Assembly: GCA_030789695.1 (NCBI GenBank)
Contig: CM061141.1
Coordinates: forward strand, 323,625,938 to 323,689,937
Length of the DNA: 64,000 bases
Origin: Scilla litardierei
Lineage: Eukaryota > Streptophyta > Magnoliopsida > Asparagales > Asparagaceae
Direction: 5' to 3'
In this document: in pieces, positions 22,840 to 33,360 of the stretch
Layout of the letters: every line of letters begins with the position of its first letter
Numbering within the stretch: position 1 is the first letter of the stretch
Notes under the pieces: generated by a model
What the model saw: only the letters and a program-made list of their open reading frames with translations
Told to the model about the DNA's origin: nothing
Database searches by the model: none
Program-made: the position numbers and the translations under genes

Positions 22840-23300
22840 TTTTGGTGCATGATCGCCATGTCCATATGGGCTATGGAGGCAATGCATCCCCCCTCCCCAT
22901 GCAGAGGGGGTTGGCTACGGCCAATAACTTCCACAGCCACCCCTCCGGCGGGGGTGTGCGGCCAACCCCATGCAAGGGGGTGGCCGGCCATAGCCATATG
23001 GGCCATGGCCGGCCATGGCCAAAGGGCCATGGCCGGCCCTGGCCGCAGGAGCCAGGCCAGGGCCAGGCTGGCCCTGGCCAGGAGCCAGGGCCGGTGCAAT
23101 GGCCTCAGGCCAGGGCCGGCGCCCTGGCCTCAGGCCAGGGCCTGGCCAGCCCTGGCAGTGGCCAGCCGGCCCTGGCAGTGGCCAGGGCCAGGACGCCCAG
23201 GGCCACTGCCGGCCCTGGCCGAGGCCGGCGCCAGGCCACTGCCGGGCCCGGTCTCGGCCAGTGCCGAGCCCTGGTTGACCCTGTATTGGGGGGGCTTGCA
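22840..23300 (+). repeat. GC-rich ggccagggcc minisatellite in the B leader
   Basis: A dense array of ggccatggcc, ccaggccagggcc and gccctggcc variants spans most of 22980-23270. All reading frames are open and rich in G, P, A and R only because of composition, so the overlapping frames here are not genes. It lies between primer site and gag, in the transcribed leader. The composition differs sharply from the rest of B and from all neighbours. Confidence 0.75.
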
Positions 23301-23529
23301 TGAATGGGACTTGCATGGCCAGCCCATACGGGGCCGACGGCAGTCGTCTGCGGTAAAATTCTCCTGTCGGGGGGAAGCGCCTGGATCCATACGGGAGCCG
23401 GCGACGATGGCTTGTAGAAAACTTCCCTCAAAGGGTGTTTGTCCTTGGCACGGTCACGACACGACCCCGGCAATGGCCTGGGGATTGTCGAAATATTTCG
23501 GCTATGTCACCCTGTAATGGGGTGTAGGC

Positions 23530-23695
23530 CCTGCAAAATACGTTTGCAAAATGCGTTTGAAAAATACGTTTTCAAAATATTGCAAAATACGTTTGCAAAA
23601 TGCGTTTAAAAAATACGTTTTCAAAATACTGCAAAATACGTTTGCAAAATACGTTTGAAAAATACGTTTTCAAAATATGTTTTTTCAAAAAACGC
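23530..23695 (+). repeat. Tandem repeat of tgcaaaatacgttt units
   Basis: About ten units of 13-14 bp (gcaaaatacgtttgcaaaat, then gcgtttgaaaaatacgtttt and so on) lie directly after the GC-rich array and before gag. The higher-order period is about 50-55 bp. Confidence 0.75.
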
Positions 23696-23966
23696 TTTTC
23701 CGCTGCAAAGTACTATAAGAGTACTATCGTTTGATAAGTGAGGGGGAAATATTGAAAGTTGTTCTAGATGGTGATTGGAATCGTAGAGACCTTTCCGATT
23801 CTAGAGCAACATCTTCAATATTTTTCGAAAGTAACTTATCAAATGTAATAATATCATTCCAAGTGGGATATTCCAAGTGGGAGTGATATCTATGTATAAG
23901 AATTTTATGCAATGATTTTTGATCGAACCTTCGGTTTTGTTTCTTTTGCAGCATTTTAAAGTTAAA

Positions 23967-24650
23967 ATGTCTTCCGCTTCAAAGAACATCGTCGTTGAGT
24001 TAAACAGAGGTGAAAAACTCAACGGCGATAATTACAAACTATGATCCATCAAGATACAATACGTTCTAGAGGAGCAAGACGTGCTCGAAACTCTAAAGAA
24101 CAAGATGATTGAACCCGAGTTGGGCACTACGGCCCAACAAAGATGAGACAAGGAAGCTTTTGATGCTTGGTCTCGGAAGAACAAGATAGCTTGCATTACG
24201 TTATTGTCCAGTATGGCCGATGACATAATGCGCATCTTCCGAGAGCATGACCTAGCCATGGACATATGGTCCAAGCTAGAGGAGAAGTTTGGTGGCACCT
24301 CGGTGTCCAAACTTCGTTCTTTAACTATAATATTTGATTCATACAAGAAACGTCCAGATCATTCCATGGGGAAACATCTGCAACATATGGCGAATCTCAT
24401 CTCAGAGTTAAAGGATGCAGGTCATGTGCTCACTGACGAGCAACAAATCCAAGCAGTCATACGTTCCCTACCAAATGGGTGGGACCAAATGAAGATGCAT
24501 CTCACTCATAATGAGAGCATCAAGACCTTCAGCGATGTTTCAAAGCACCTCGAGTTAGAGGAAGAGCGGCTTGCGGCCGCCAAGCCAAGTGCAGAAGTGC
24601 ACATAGTTGCTAGTTCCTCACACGGGGAAAGAAACGGAAAGATCATTTGA
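23967..24650 (+). pseudogene. B gag
   Basis: The plausible ATG at 23967 opens a copia gag with a KLNGDNY block. In-frame TGA codons at 24042-24044 and 24144-24146 both stand where tryptophan is usual. Downstream the frame is open and shows the UBN2 capsid pattern (DIWSKLEEKFGGTS, HLQHMANLISELKDAGH, IRSLPNGWDQMK, HLELEEERL). A frameshift near 24620 moves the zinc-knuckle part into the frame of 24647-25222. Family assignment good, product dead. Confidence 0.85.
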
Positions 24651-25222
24651 AGGTTACTAATAAACGTAATAAGCAACCTGAGTCTACCCAGAAACCCAAA
24701 CATAAGGGTGGGCACAAGAAATGGCACAAGAAGAAAGACTTGAAGAGGATCAAGTGCTTCAAGTGCAACAAGTTAGGTCACTATGCCCGTTCTTGTACGG
24801 ATGAAGGTGACAAGGTAACTTGTAATGCTAGTCACATATGTGTTTCTAGTTCAATATTTCTTGTAGAATCTAATCCATTTTGGATAATTGATTCATGTGC
24901 CACCGACCACATAGCAAGGGACAGACGGTCATTCGTGGAGTATCACCGGATACCCCAAGGAACGAAGTGGATCTATGTAGGAAACAACACACGTGTTGAA
25001 GTGAAAGGCATTGGGACGTGCAAGCTCGTCCTGGACAACGGCCGCACTTTCCTACTTCATGATGTTCTCTTCGCTCCGGATATTCGAAGGAATATTATTT
25101 TTGTGGTCGTTTTAATGGGTCTTGGTTATAGTTGGTTTTTTCATGATTGTAAAGTGGACTTGTTTTGTAATAATTCTTTAATTGGTACTGGGTATATATT
25201 TTTAAAGGATTTATTATATTAA
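24647..25222 (+). pseudogene. B nucleocapsid and protease
   Basis: A basic stretch precedes the intact zinc knuckle CFKCNKLGHYARSC, which would bind RNA. The protease follows with WIIDSCATDHIA, in which the conserved DSG of the active site has become DSC, probably inactivating it. The LHDVLFAPDIRRNI block completes the protease region. The frame ends at 25222 and coding resumes in another frame at 25228. Confidence 0.83.
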
Positions 25223-25227
25223 ATACA

Positions 25228-26253
25228 ATGTATGACTCTTCATTTTGTAATGAAAATTTCCTTGTTGCAAATTCTTCGACTTATGAGTCAGATATAATTT
25301 GTTGGCACGCAAGGCTTGGTCACATTGGACCAATGCGTATGGATAGACTTGCCAAATGTGACCTTCTATCCAATGTTTCAAAGGTTGATATGTCGACCTA
25401 CGAACATTGCCTTGTAGGGAAATCTTGTCGCAAGCCATTTGGAACTGGCACAAGGGCCGAGGTTCCATTACAGCTCATCCATTCGGACATATGTGGTCCG
25501 ATGAATGTCAAGACAAGACACGGGAAGTCCTATTTCATCACTTTTATTGATGACTTCACCCGATTCGGTCATATCTATTTGATATCCCACAAAAGTGAAG
25601 CATTAACAAGCTTTAAAAACTATATGAGTTTGGTGGAAAATCAATTAGATCGCAAGATTAAGGTCTAGCGAACCGATAGAGGCGGTGAATATCAATCGTC
25701 GAGTTTTAAGGAACTTTGTGATGAAAAAGGCATAGTTCATCAGGTAACTATGCCTAATACTCCGCAACAAAATGGTGTTGCAGAAAGGATGAATAAGACT
25801 TTAATGGAAATGGTCCGTTCAATGATGGCGCAAGCTAACTTGCCAATCACCTTTTGGGGTGATCCATTATTGACGGCCACTTTCATCTTGAACCGCGTAC
25901 CCTTGAAATCAGTTAGCTCCACTCCTTACGAGTTGTGGAACCAAAGGTCTCCTGACTTAAACTTTTTGAAACCTTGGGGGTGTGCATCCTACGCACATAT
26001 TTTCTCCCATAAGTATGGCAAACTTGGGCCACGGGAAAGGAAATGTATCTTTATACGATACGCAGAAAAATCCAAAGGTTATGTTTTCATTAGTCAGGAA
26101 GACAATGGAGGTCTAATAGAATTTGAGTCGAGGGATGTCACTTTCTTGAAAAACGAGTTTCCAAGACAGGGCGAGATAAGTCAGGACTTATCTCTATTTG
26201 AGATTAATGATCAAGAAGGATTACCTCATTCGAGTGGGAGAATTCTTGGGTGA
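25228..26253 (+). pseudogene. B integrase
   Basis: The zinc region WHARLGHIG leads to CLVGKSC. The first acidic residue lies in HSDICGPM. A TAG at 25666-25668 stands just before TDRGGEY, the second acidic block, where tryptophan or another residue is expected. The glutamate block PNTPQQNGVAERMN is intact, and the C-terminal YELWNQRSPDL and PWGCASYAH blocks of copia integrase follow. The frame ends at 26253 and the RT linker continues in the frame starting 26198. Confidence 0.85.
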
Positions 26254-27859
26254 AGACGAAAATACGTTTCAAACTTCACCAATGGATGATACGAATGACG
26301 CAAATCCTATTCCATACGGGAATAATGATCCAAGTGGGAGCATTTCTAACGACATTCCAAGTGGGAGTGATGTTAGAATTGATCTAAATTCGAGTCAACA
26401 AGGACTTGAAGAATCTCAAATACGACGTAGTAATCGTACAAGGTTGGCTCCTCTAAGATTTGAGGATGAATTTCTGCAAACCTTTATGACTTTACTACAA
26501 GATGATGACGAACCTGCTACTTTCAAACAGGCCGTATCATGCCCTGCAAAAGACAAATGGATGGAAGCGATGAAGGAGGAGTTGGAATCCATGAAAGTTA
26601 ACCAAGTCTGGGACTTAGTTGACTTACCCAGAGGACGTAGAGCTATTGGAAACAAATGGGTTCTCAAGATCAAGCATAAGACTGATGGCTCTATTGACAG
26701 ATATAAAGCTCGCCTTGTCGCGAAAGGTTTTACGCAACAGGAAGGGATAGACTACGAAGAGACCTTATCACCTGTTGTCCGTTTTACCTCGATTCGCTTG
26801 CTTCTGGCTATGGTAGCTTGCTTAGACCTCGAATTACATCAGATGGATGTAAAGATAGACCTCGAATTACATCAGATGGATGTAAAGACTGTCTTTCTCA
26901 ATGGAGAATTGGACGAGGAGATCTATATGGAACAACCAACAGGGTTTGTAAAAGAAGAAAACGAACATAAGTTTTGTAAACTTCGTAAGTCTATATATGA
27001 TCTTAAACAATCCTCGAGGCAATGGTATATACGATTTGAAGAAGTTGTCTTATCAAATGGTTTTTCCATGCTTGATGAAGATAACTGTGTATATATCAAG
27101 AGGATTAAGAACAAGTACGTTATTATGTATCTATAAGTAGATGACATTTTAATAGCCGGAAATGACAAGGGCTTTGTTATGGATATCAAGGCTTGGCTTT
27201 CATCAGTTTTTGAGATGAAAGACATGGGAGAAGCCGCATATATCCTTGGAGTTAAGATTTCAAGGAATCGTTCGAAGAAACTTCTTTCTCTTTCACAAGA
27301 GACTTATATAAAGAAGGTTCTAGAACGTTTTAATATGCAGGACTGCAAGTCCATTGATACTCCTATAAGCAAATGCGATAATTTATGTCTGAAATCGTGT
27401 CCAAAGAACCAAAAGGAAAAGGAAATTATGGAAAAAGTTCCATATTCCAGTGCAGTTGGTAGTCTTATATACGCTATGATGTGTACAAGACCGGACATCT
27501 GTTTTGTCGTTGGAATGGTAAGTCGTTACCAATCCAATCCAGGGCAAGTACACTGGAAAGCGGTTAAGAGGATAATGCGGTATCTTAAAGGAACCGCGGA
27601 CTATGCTTTATGCTATCAAGGAGATGCCTTGAGGCTCGAAGGCTATACTGATGCTGATTGGGTGGGTGATCTCGATGAGCGACGATCGACCTCAGGATAT
27701 GTTTTTCTACTCGGATCTGGTGCAATATCCTGGAGTATCAAGAAACAATCCTGCATCACACTTTCAACTATAGAAGCCGAGTTTGTAGCATTTAGTATGG
27801 CAGTCCAAGAGGCTGTTTGGCTTAGGAAGTTCTTAGACAGGCTAATTGATGCAAATGAC
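26198..27859 (+). pseudogene. B reverse transcriptase and RNase H N-terminal part
   Basis: RT blocks in order: WVLKIKHKTDGS, YKARLVAKGFTQQ, LSPVVRFTSIR, QMDVK...VFLNG, and SIYDLKQSSRQWY. A 33-bp tandem duplication (26826-26891) repeats LELHQMDVK inside the palm. The catalytic YVDD has lost its tyrosine to a TAA at 27134-27136, and VDDILIAGNDKG follows. Downstream are KDMGEAAYILGV, TRPDICF and the RNase H start (YTDADWVGDLDERRSTSGY, LSTIEAEFVA). The RNase H is cut at 27859 by element C and continues at 41719. Confidence 0.87.
26826..26891 (+). repeat. 33-bp tandem duplication inside the B reverse transcriptase
   Basis: Two adjacent copies of gacctcgaattacatcagat plus ggatgtaaaga differ at the last two bases. 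The duplication keeps the frame and adds 11 residues just before the VFLNG block of the RT palm. Confidence 0.9.
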
Positions 27860-29471
27860 TGACGTGCGTTTATTTTTCATATATTTGCACACGTTTTCTC
27901 CCTTGTTCTTCCATTATTTACCGCCGTCTTGTATTCGTTTTCTTGTGTTTTCTTGTGTTTTCTTGTTTTCTTTCACTTTTCCGTGTTTTCCGTGTTTTGC
28001 AGGAGTTTTCTGGTATTTGGGGCGTAAAACGATGATATCATGTGTCCCCGGAGCAACGGGAGGAGTCACGCGTGATCCAGGGGGTCAAACGACGAAGATT
28101 GCATCTTTCAGCCCCTCACCCGGTCGGTTGGTCATCTCCAACCGATCGGGTGATGCACGCATGCACCACCGGGCGCAGCTTGGAGCTCACGAGAAGTCAC
28201 CCGGTCGATTCAGTGACCGGGTCAAAAGCTCAAAGTCTCTGGAAATTCGAAGCTGATTTTCAACCGATCGGGTGACCTTCACCCAATCGGTTCACCTGTA
28301 GCTGAATTTCAACAGCCAAGACTCGAAGCTCCAACCGATCTCCTCACCCGGTCCGCTCCAAGATCCAACTGGTCGGCACCAAGATCCAACCGACCGCACC
28401 AAGTTCCAACCGACCGGTTCATACTGACCGGGTGAAACCCCCGCATTGCGATGTGATTTTTTGAAGCAGCTCACCCGACCGGTTGACTTGTCAACCGATC
28501 GGGTGATGTCGTTTTCTATAAATAGAACCCTAGGTTTCCCAGATTCGGGAGTTGGTTATTTTTTACTGTTTTCTTCATTTTGTGACGGCTGTAATTTCCC
28601 TGTTTTTGTAAGTTTTCAGATCTTTATAAAACTTTAGTATTATCTTAATTGCTTTACTACCTTTGCATTCCTATTGTCTGATTATGATTTTAACGGTCTA
28701 TTTTCATTTAGATCGCTTTTAATGAATATTTGTGAGTAGATCCCAAATCTGGGATTTTGGCGGAAACCCTTTCGGGGGCTCTTCCCGATGCATCCATAGG
28801 GTTAGGATATCGATAGGGATTAGGAATCTAACGGTTACGCGGGGTGTTTTATTGTCATCGACGGGAAAAAGACCGCCTTTGACCGTTGGGCCAAGGGGGA
28901 ATAAACTTGGCGGTTGACTCCCTAGCCATAGCTCACGCCTTTAGCGTAGACACCGAATCCTAGCGCGTGGGAGCGGCAAGATGAGACGTTGGGAGTTATC
29001 GTTGCGAGCTTAGTGCTCCCGGTGTCGATCAGTGTTAATGGACACGGGAGTGCCCACTAATCGAACCCGGGAAGTCCGACGTATCATCCTGGGCACCGAC
29101 CGGAATATCGGGTCCATGGGATGCCAGTACCACTTTTAGAGTCAACGTCTCACCATTAGACCCTGATTCTGATCGCCATCCTATCCGTAGGCCGTATCGG
29201 CGAGAGTCGCTCGTTGGGGTGGAAACCAAAGTCCCCGGTTTTATTTTCATATTGTCTATACCTTGCATTCCTTTACTGTGACAACCCATCATTCGATCTG
29301 GGCTAGCTCACCCGCGGGGTGATTTTGGTCCTCTTTGACACAAGCACATCCTAGCCTCCCTGTGTTCGACCCCCAAGCCACACTACAACACCGTGCGCTT
29401 GCGGTTACAAATATCTAAACCCTCACGCGGGTCCCCCGGCCATTTGCGGCTTGCAAACCGGGGGCACGTCA
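27860..29471 (+). repeat. 5' LTR of element C
   Basis: It is 1612 bp, equal in length to the 3' copy, with scattered base differences. It carries many ACCGATCGGGTGA-type motifs between 28115 and 28510, including inverted pairs at 28262-28292 and 28471-28506, followed by a TATA box at 28517. The rest is transcribed leader-like sequence. Confidence 0.93.
28517..28525 (+). promoter_or_regulatory. TATA box of the C 5' LTR
   Basis: tataaatag lies directly after the cluster of CCGATCGG motifs. The 3' LTR has the same box at 40765-40773. Confidence 0.8.
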
Positions 29472-29477
29472 AGTTTA

Positions 29478-29495
29478 TGGCGCCGTTGCCGGGGA
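29478..29495 (+). other. Primer-binding site of element C
   Basis: tggcgccgttgccgggga follows the LTR end by six bases. This string is the usual primer site of Athila/Tat-type gypsy elements. Element D has the same site. Confidence 0.85.
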
Positions 29496-29633
29496 GGCAA
29501 CATGCTTGTTATTTTAGGATCTCTTGAACCCTAGTGTCTAGCTCTTATCCCTACCTCGTGATAATTTTCGCATTCTTCTTTTTCCTTTTTATTTTCTTAT
29601 TTTTATTTCTTATCTTATCTGTTTCTTTCCCAC

Positions 29634-30357
29634 TTGTCGCTTCACGGGTGTTTGTTGTTTTTCATGCGCATGAGTTCAAGAAGTCTCGACGACTTGATCC
29701 CCGTTGATCCAGAGATAAACGCCACACTTAGGCGTTTGGCCGCCGAGAAGCGAAGAAGGGAGGATCCTGAAGCCATGGAGGAGAACACCCCGCCTCAAAA
29801 GTCCCTGTTGGAGTACTCGATGCCTTCCATCGAGTCCACCTCCGCCATCCTTCCTCCATCTATTACAGCCCAAAGCTTCGAGCTTAAGACATCTTTGGTG
29901 ACGTGGATCCAGCAGGATCAGTTTTCGGGTGCACCAATGGAGAGCCCGATCGAGCATCTAGACTCCTTCTTGGAGAAATGTGACACCTTCCGGATTAACG
30001 GTGTCACAACTGAGGCGATCCGACTGAAGCTGTTCCCCTTCTCCTTGCGAGATAAGGCCAAGCTGTGGCTTAGGGGGAAGGACCCGAATACATTCAATAC
30101 CTGGGAGAAGCTCTCCAATGCTTTCCTGACAAAGTTCTTTCCCCCAGGGAAGACCATGAAGCTGAGGAGTGAGATCTCCTCATTCTCCCAGGCCAGCCAC
30201 GAGTCCTTGCATGAGGCTTGGACAAGATACAAGGAGATGCCGAGAAGATGTCCCCACCATGAGCTCCCCAAGTGGCAGATTATAAATCTGTTTTATAATG
30301 GGCTAAGGGACGATTTAAAGTCTTCCATGGACGCCGCGTCTGGAGGGTCCTTCATGT
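29634..30357 (+). pseudogene. C gag, part before the E insertion
   Basis: The first ATG is 29634. A second in-frame ATG at 29664 (MRMSSRSL) may be the true start. The Retrotrans_gag capsid domain is clear: PIEHLDSFLEKCDTFRI, LFPFSLRDKAKLWLRG, FLTKFFPPGKT and LHEAWTRYKEM, then LPKWQIINLFYNGL, all typical of Athila gag. The frame is cut at SGGSFM by E. Removing E plus one catgt copy (3003 bp, a multiple of three) keeps the frame, which resumes at 33361. Confidence 0.9.
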
Positions 30358-31167
30358 TGTCACGCCCCGCTTCCCAAAAAGGTCAGAGGCGAAGCGTGAC
30401 TAAGGCCCGCTTAGGCCAGGGCTAAGAGCCCGGACCCAATAAGCGTCTGTGATATTCCAAACGAAGGAAACAGGTCCCTGCAAGTTAGTACGGAAACAAC
30501 AAAGTATTGAAAGGAGATATCATTTCATTTTATTCCAAATAAAACATCCAAAAGTACTGAGAGTCTAAAACGCCCGAAGGCTACAACTGCAGAAAAGGAA
30601 ACTACTGGTGCAAGCACCCAACCTAGACAAGGAAAACAACAGGTGCTACCCACCCAATCTAAACTGGAACAGAAATCTGGATCAGCAACAAGAGGCCTCT
30701 AACTCTGGTCCTCCTCCGGGTCGTACTCCGAATCCACGTCCTCCGGCTCTCCGTCAGCTGGCAAGTCCGCCTCGTCGACGTACTCTGGCTCAACACCTGA
30801 CGTACAACACCAAAAGAAAGGAACTGTACGTCAGGTCAGGTCTACAAAAAGGGTTAGACCAGACTGCAAGTGTATCAACTTTTTAGACAACGTTTTACTG
30901 GTTGATTAGCATGCTGGGGTTACAACAAGTACAAGAGAAGTAACGTAGCAGGAAAGTAAAGCGCAACAAGTAGTAGTTGTAGCATGTGCTACCAACTACG
31001 GGACTAGCCTACAGGTGTCAGGACAAGACGTGACGTGACGGAAGCAAGGCAGGACAAGACAAGTGAGACACGAAAAGGGTTCACGCCTTACGGTTCGAGG
31101 GGGATCAGACCCTCTTGCCGTGCGCACGCTCAACCCAACCCCAAACCCCAAGACAAGACAAGACAAG

Positions 31168-31397
31168 ACAAGACACCAGTACAAGGGATCACTCGGCGAG
31201 TGCCCTATTGCCCGCAGTCTGAGAATCAGTACAAGGGATCACTCTCTCTAGCTTGAAGAGTGCCCTATTGCCCTCGGGCTGTGTATCAGTACAAGGGATC
31301 ACCCTCTCAACTTGGAGAGTGCCATATTGCCCGCAGGCTGTGAATCAGTACAAGGGATCACTCGGCGAGTGCCCTATTGCCCAGCGGGCTGTGCAAG
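31168..31397 (+). repeat. Four ~59-bp repeats inside E
   Basis: The phrase cagtacaagggatcac recurs at about 31169, 31228, 31288 and 31347. Each is followed by a variable arm pair and then gtgccctattgccc. In each unit the variable piece (for example ctcggcgag, or ctctctagcttgaagag) is flanked so that it can fold back on itself. Confidence 0.8.
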
Positions 31398-32295
31398 ACG
31401 GGACGTGACGTGACACGACGGGAAGGGTTATTCTAGGGTGTCCACACACACGCACACACATGATAGCCCTATAGCATGAAAAAGTTGTTGTTGTCAGGCT
31501 CAGACTTCGTCGTCAAGTCTGAGCCGTCAAGAGTCGTCCCGGACGCTATCATTTCACGTCCGGTTCTATTTGTTCACATTTAACAGTTCTAACCAACTAA
31601 GGCCTAAACACGGCAAAAAGTGCAAGTGGATACACTTGCCTGCGATGGCGAGTGTGTCGTCCGTCCGGGGCGTCTCGTCCAGTCGTCGCGTCCGCGGTAG
31701 TCCGTCTGAAACAGTCACGGCGACGGTGTCAGGTCGCGAATTCGTCAAATCCTATTAGGTTTCGTTTCTAGGTTTTCGGGACTATCCTATTCGTCAAAAG
31801 TCACTTTTTGATGTATCAACCTAATCGACGATCTATCCTATGTGCACAGTCAAATTAGTCCGTTCGTCGATTTTCTATGTTCGTACAACGTTTTACAGGA
31901 GCTGAAAATTAAATTTAGTTCAAGTTGACGGTTTTTAGTTTAGGGTTCAGTCAGCTATTGTGGGGGTTTCTACGAGTTTCGGGGAACCAACTTGAACTGG
32001 AGTTTGCTGTAGATTGGATGTCGGGTCTGATCGGAGAACTCCTCGACTTCAGATCTGGTCCTCGCACGTCTCTCCAAACGTTCGAACTTGCGACGAAGGC
32101 CTACGACGTGTCGCAACGTCGTAGACGGCAAATCCGCGAAGTGGCACGTCCAAGTGGGGCCCACAGCAGTGCTAGGGGTCCAAGGGGGGCCCACAACACC
32201 TCAGGAGCACTTGGGGGGCCCACCATAGAAGTTGGTGTGGGAGAAACCCACTTGCGACGTTCGGCCGTCGGTCGTTCTCCTTCGGTGCGAGGGTT

Positions 32296-32560
32296 TCTCT
32301 CGGTCAGACCGAGAGAAGCTCTCGGTCGTGCACTGGCGATGCGGGGGGCTCGGTTGCAGCGGCGGGTGCGGAGGAATCCGTCGGTCAGACCGACAGATCC
32401 TGTCGGTCGGGCGCTTGGACGAAGCTGGCAGCGGAGCGGGGTGCGGAGCGCTTCGGTCAGACCGATGGAGCGGGTCGGTCAGCGCTTGGCGATGCGGAGC
32501 GGAGCGGAGCGGGCGGCTGTGCGAGGAAGTCTCTCGGTCAGACCGAGAGAGGGCCTCGGT
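32296..32560 (+). repeat. Four hairpin-capable TCGGTCAGACCGA units inside E
   Basis: TCGGTCAGACCGA is at 32300-32312, 32381-32393, 32453-32465 and 32534-32546, spaced 72-81 bp. The flanks differ but stay complementary: ctct/agag in the first and last copies, gt/ac in the second. A further copy of one arm (ctcggtcg, tgtcggtcgg, ggtcggtc, cctcggtcgg) follows 8-12 bp later each time. Confidence 0.8.
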
Positions 32561-33360
32561 CGGAGCGGGCGACAGCGGGGGGCGATGCAGCGGGCTGTGC
32601 GAGCGGCGATGCGGGGTGCTGCTCCGGTCGTGCAAGGGGATTTGCGGGGGAGAGCTCCGGTCGTGCACGTTGCGATCGTCGCAACGTTGCGACGAAGCTT
32701 TGGAAGAGGAAACGGCGGCTAGGGTTTTGAGCAATGACGAAAATACTTTTCCTAGGGCTAACTTAAATAGGTTAGAGCTAGGGTTAGGGTTTGGGTTCGG
32801 AAAAATGTTATTAAAATAATTTAAAATAATTAATTTAGTTAAAAATTACTCTCCTCTCCCTCACGCGAAATTGGTGCGGCCAAAAATTCTAAAATTTTGC
32901 CTAAAAATTCCTTAATACGTTATTATAATATAGTAATTTTATTGTAATTAAAACCTTTATAAAAATAGGTTTTAAAATTATTTAAAACTTTCAAAAAAAT
33001 GGAAAATAGGTCAAATTAAGTCCAAAAATTGTGAAATAATTCTGGGGTGTTCGGGACAACTAAAGAAAGATATTGGAGAAGACGGATCTAAATTTCGACG
33101 TCGAGAGACGAAACTAGAATTCGAAACTTCTCGCGTCAAAACAGAAAGTCGCGACGTCACGTCCAATAAGTTAGTATCGCGGAAGAACGACTCGAGATAT
33201 GTCGTTCCCAAGTTATTCCACAATCTAATACTTTCAGAGACGATCACGATGACATATCACACAAAAACGTTCAAAAACAAATAAAGTCTAAAATAAACAC
33301 GTGCACGATCAAAAGCACGTGCACGAAGAAGGTACGATAGAAACAGGCCGTTACACATGT

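Larger units (their letters stand above)
30358..33355 (+). mobile_element. Element E: ~3.0-kb probable solo LTR in C's gag
   Basis: The ends are TGTCACGCCCCGC and GGCCGTTACA, flanked by catgt at 30353-30357 and 33356-33360. No protein domain is present. TGT-start and TTACA-end sequences of this kind are common in long chromovirus/Tat-group LTRs, so a solo LTR left by LTR-LTR recombination is most likely. Orientation is a guess. It contains two repeat clusters (31168-31397 and 32296-32560) and an AT-rich tail. Confidence 0.8.

Noticed and set aside
22758..23517. Overlapping long frames on both strands rich in G, P, A, R and W
   Set aside because: They lie entirely in the ggccagggcc minisatellite of B's leader. 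All frames are open because of GC-rich repetition, with no domain.
31925..32819. Frames of 177-265 codons rich in arginine and serine on both strands
   Set aside because: They come from the repeated TCGGTCAGACCGA region of E. No domain is present and the repeats explain the open frames.
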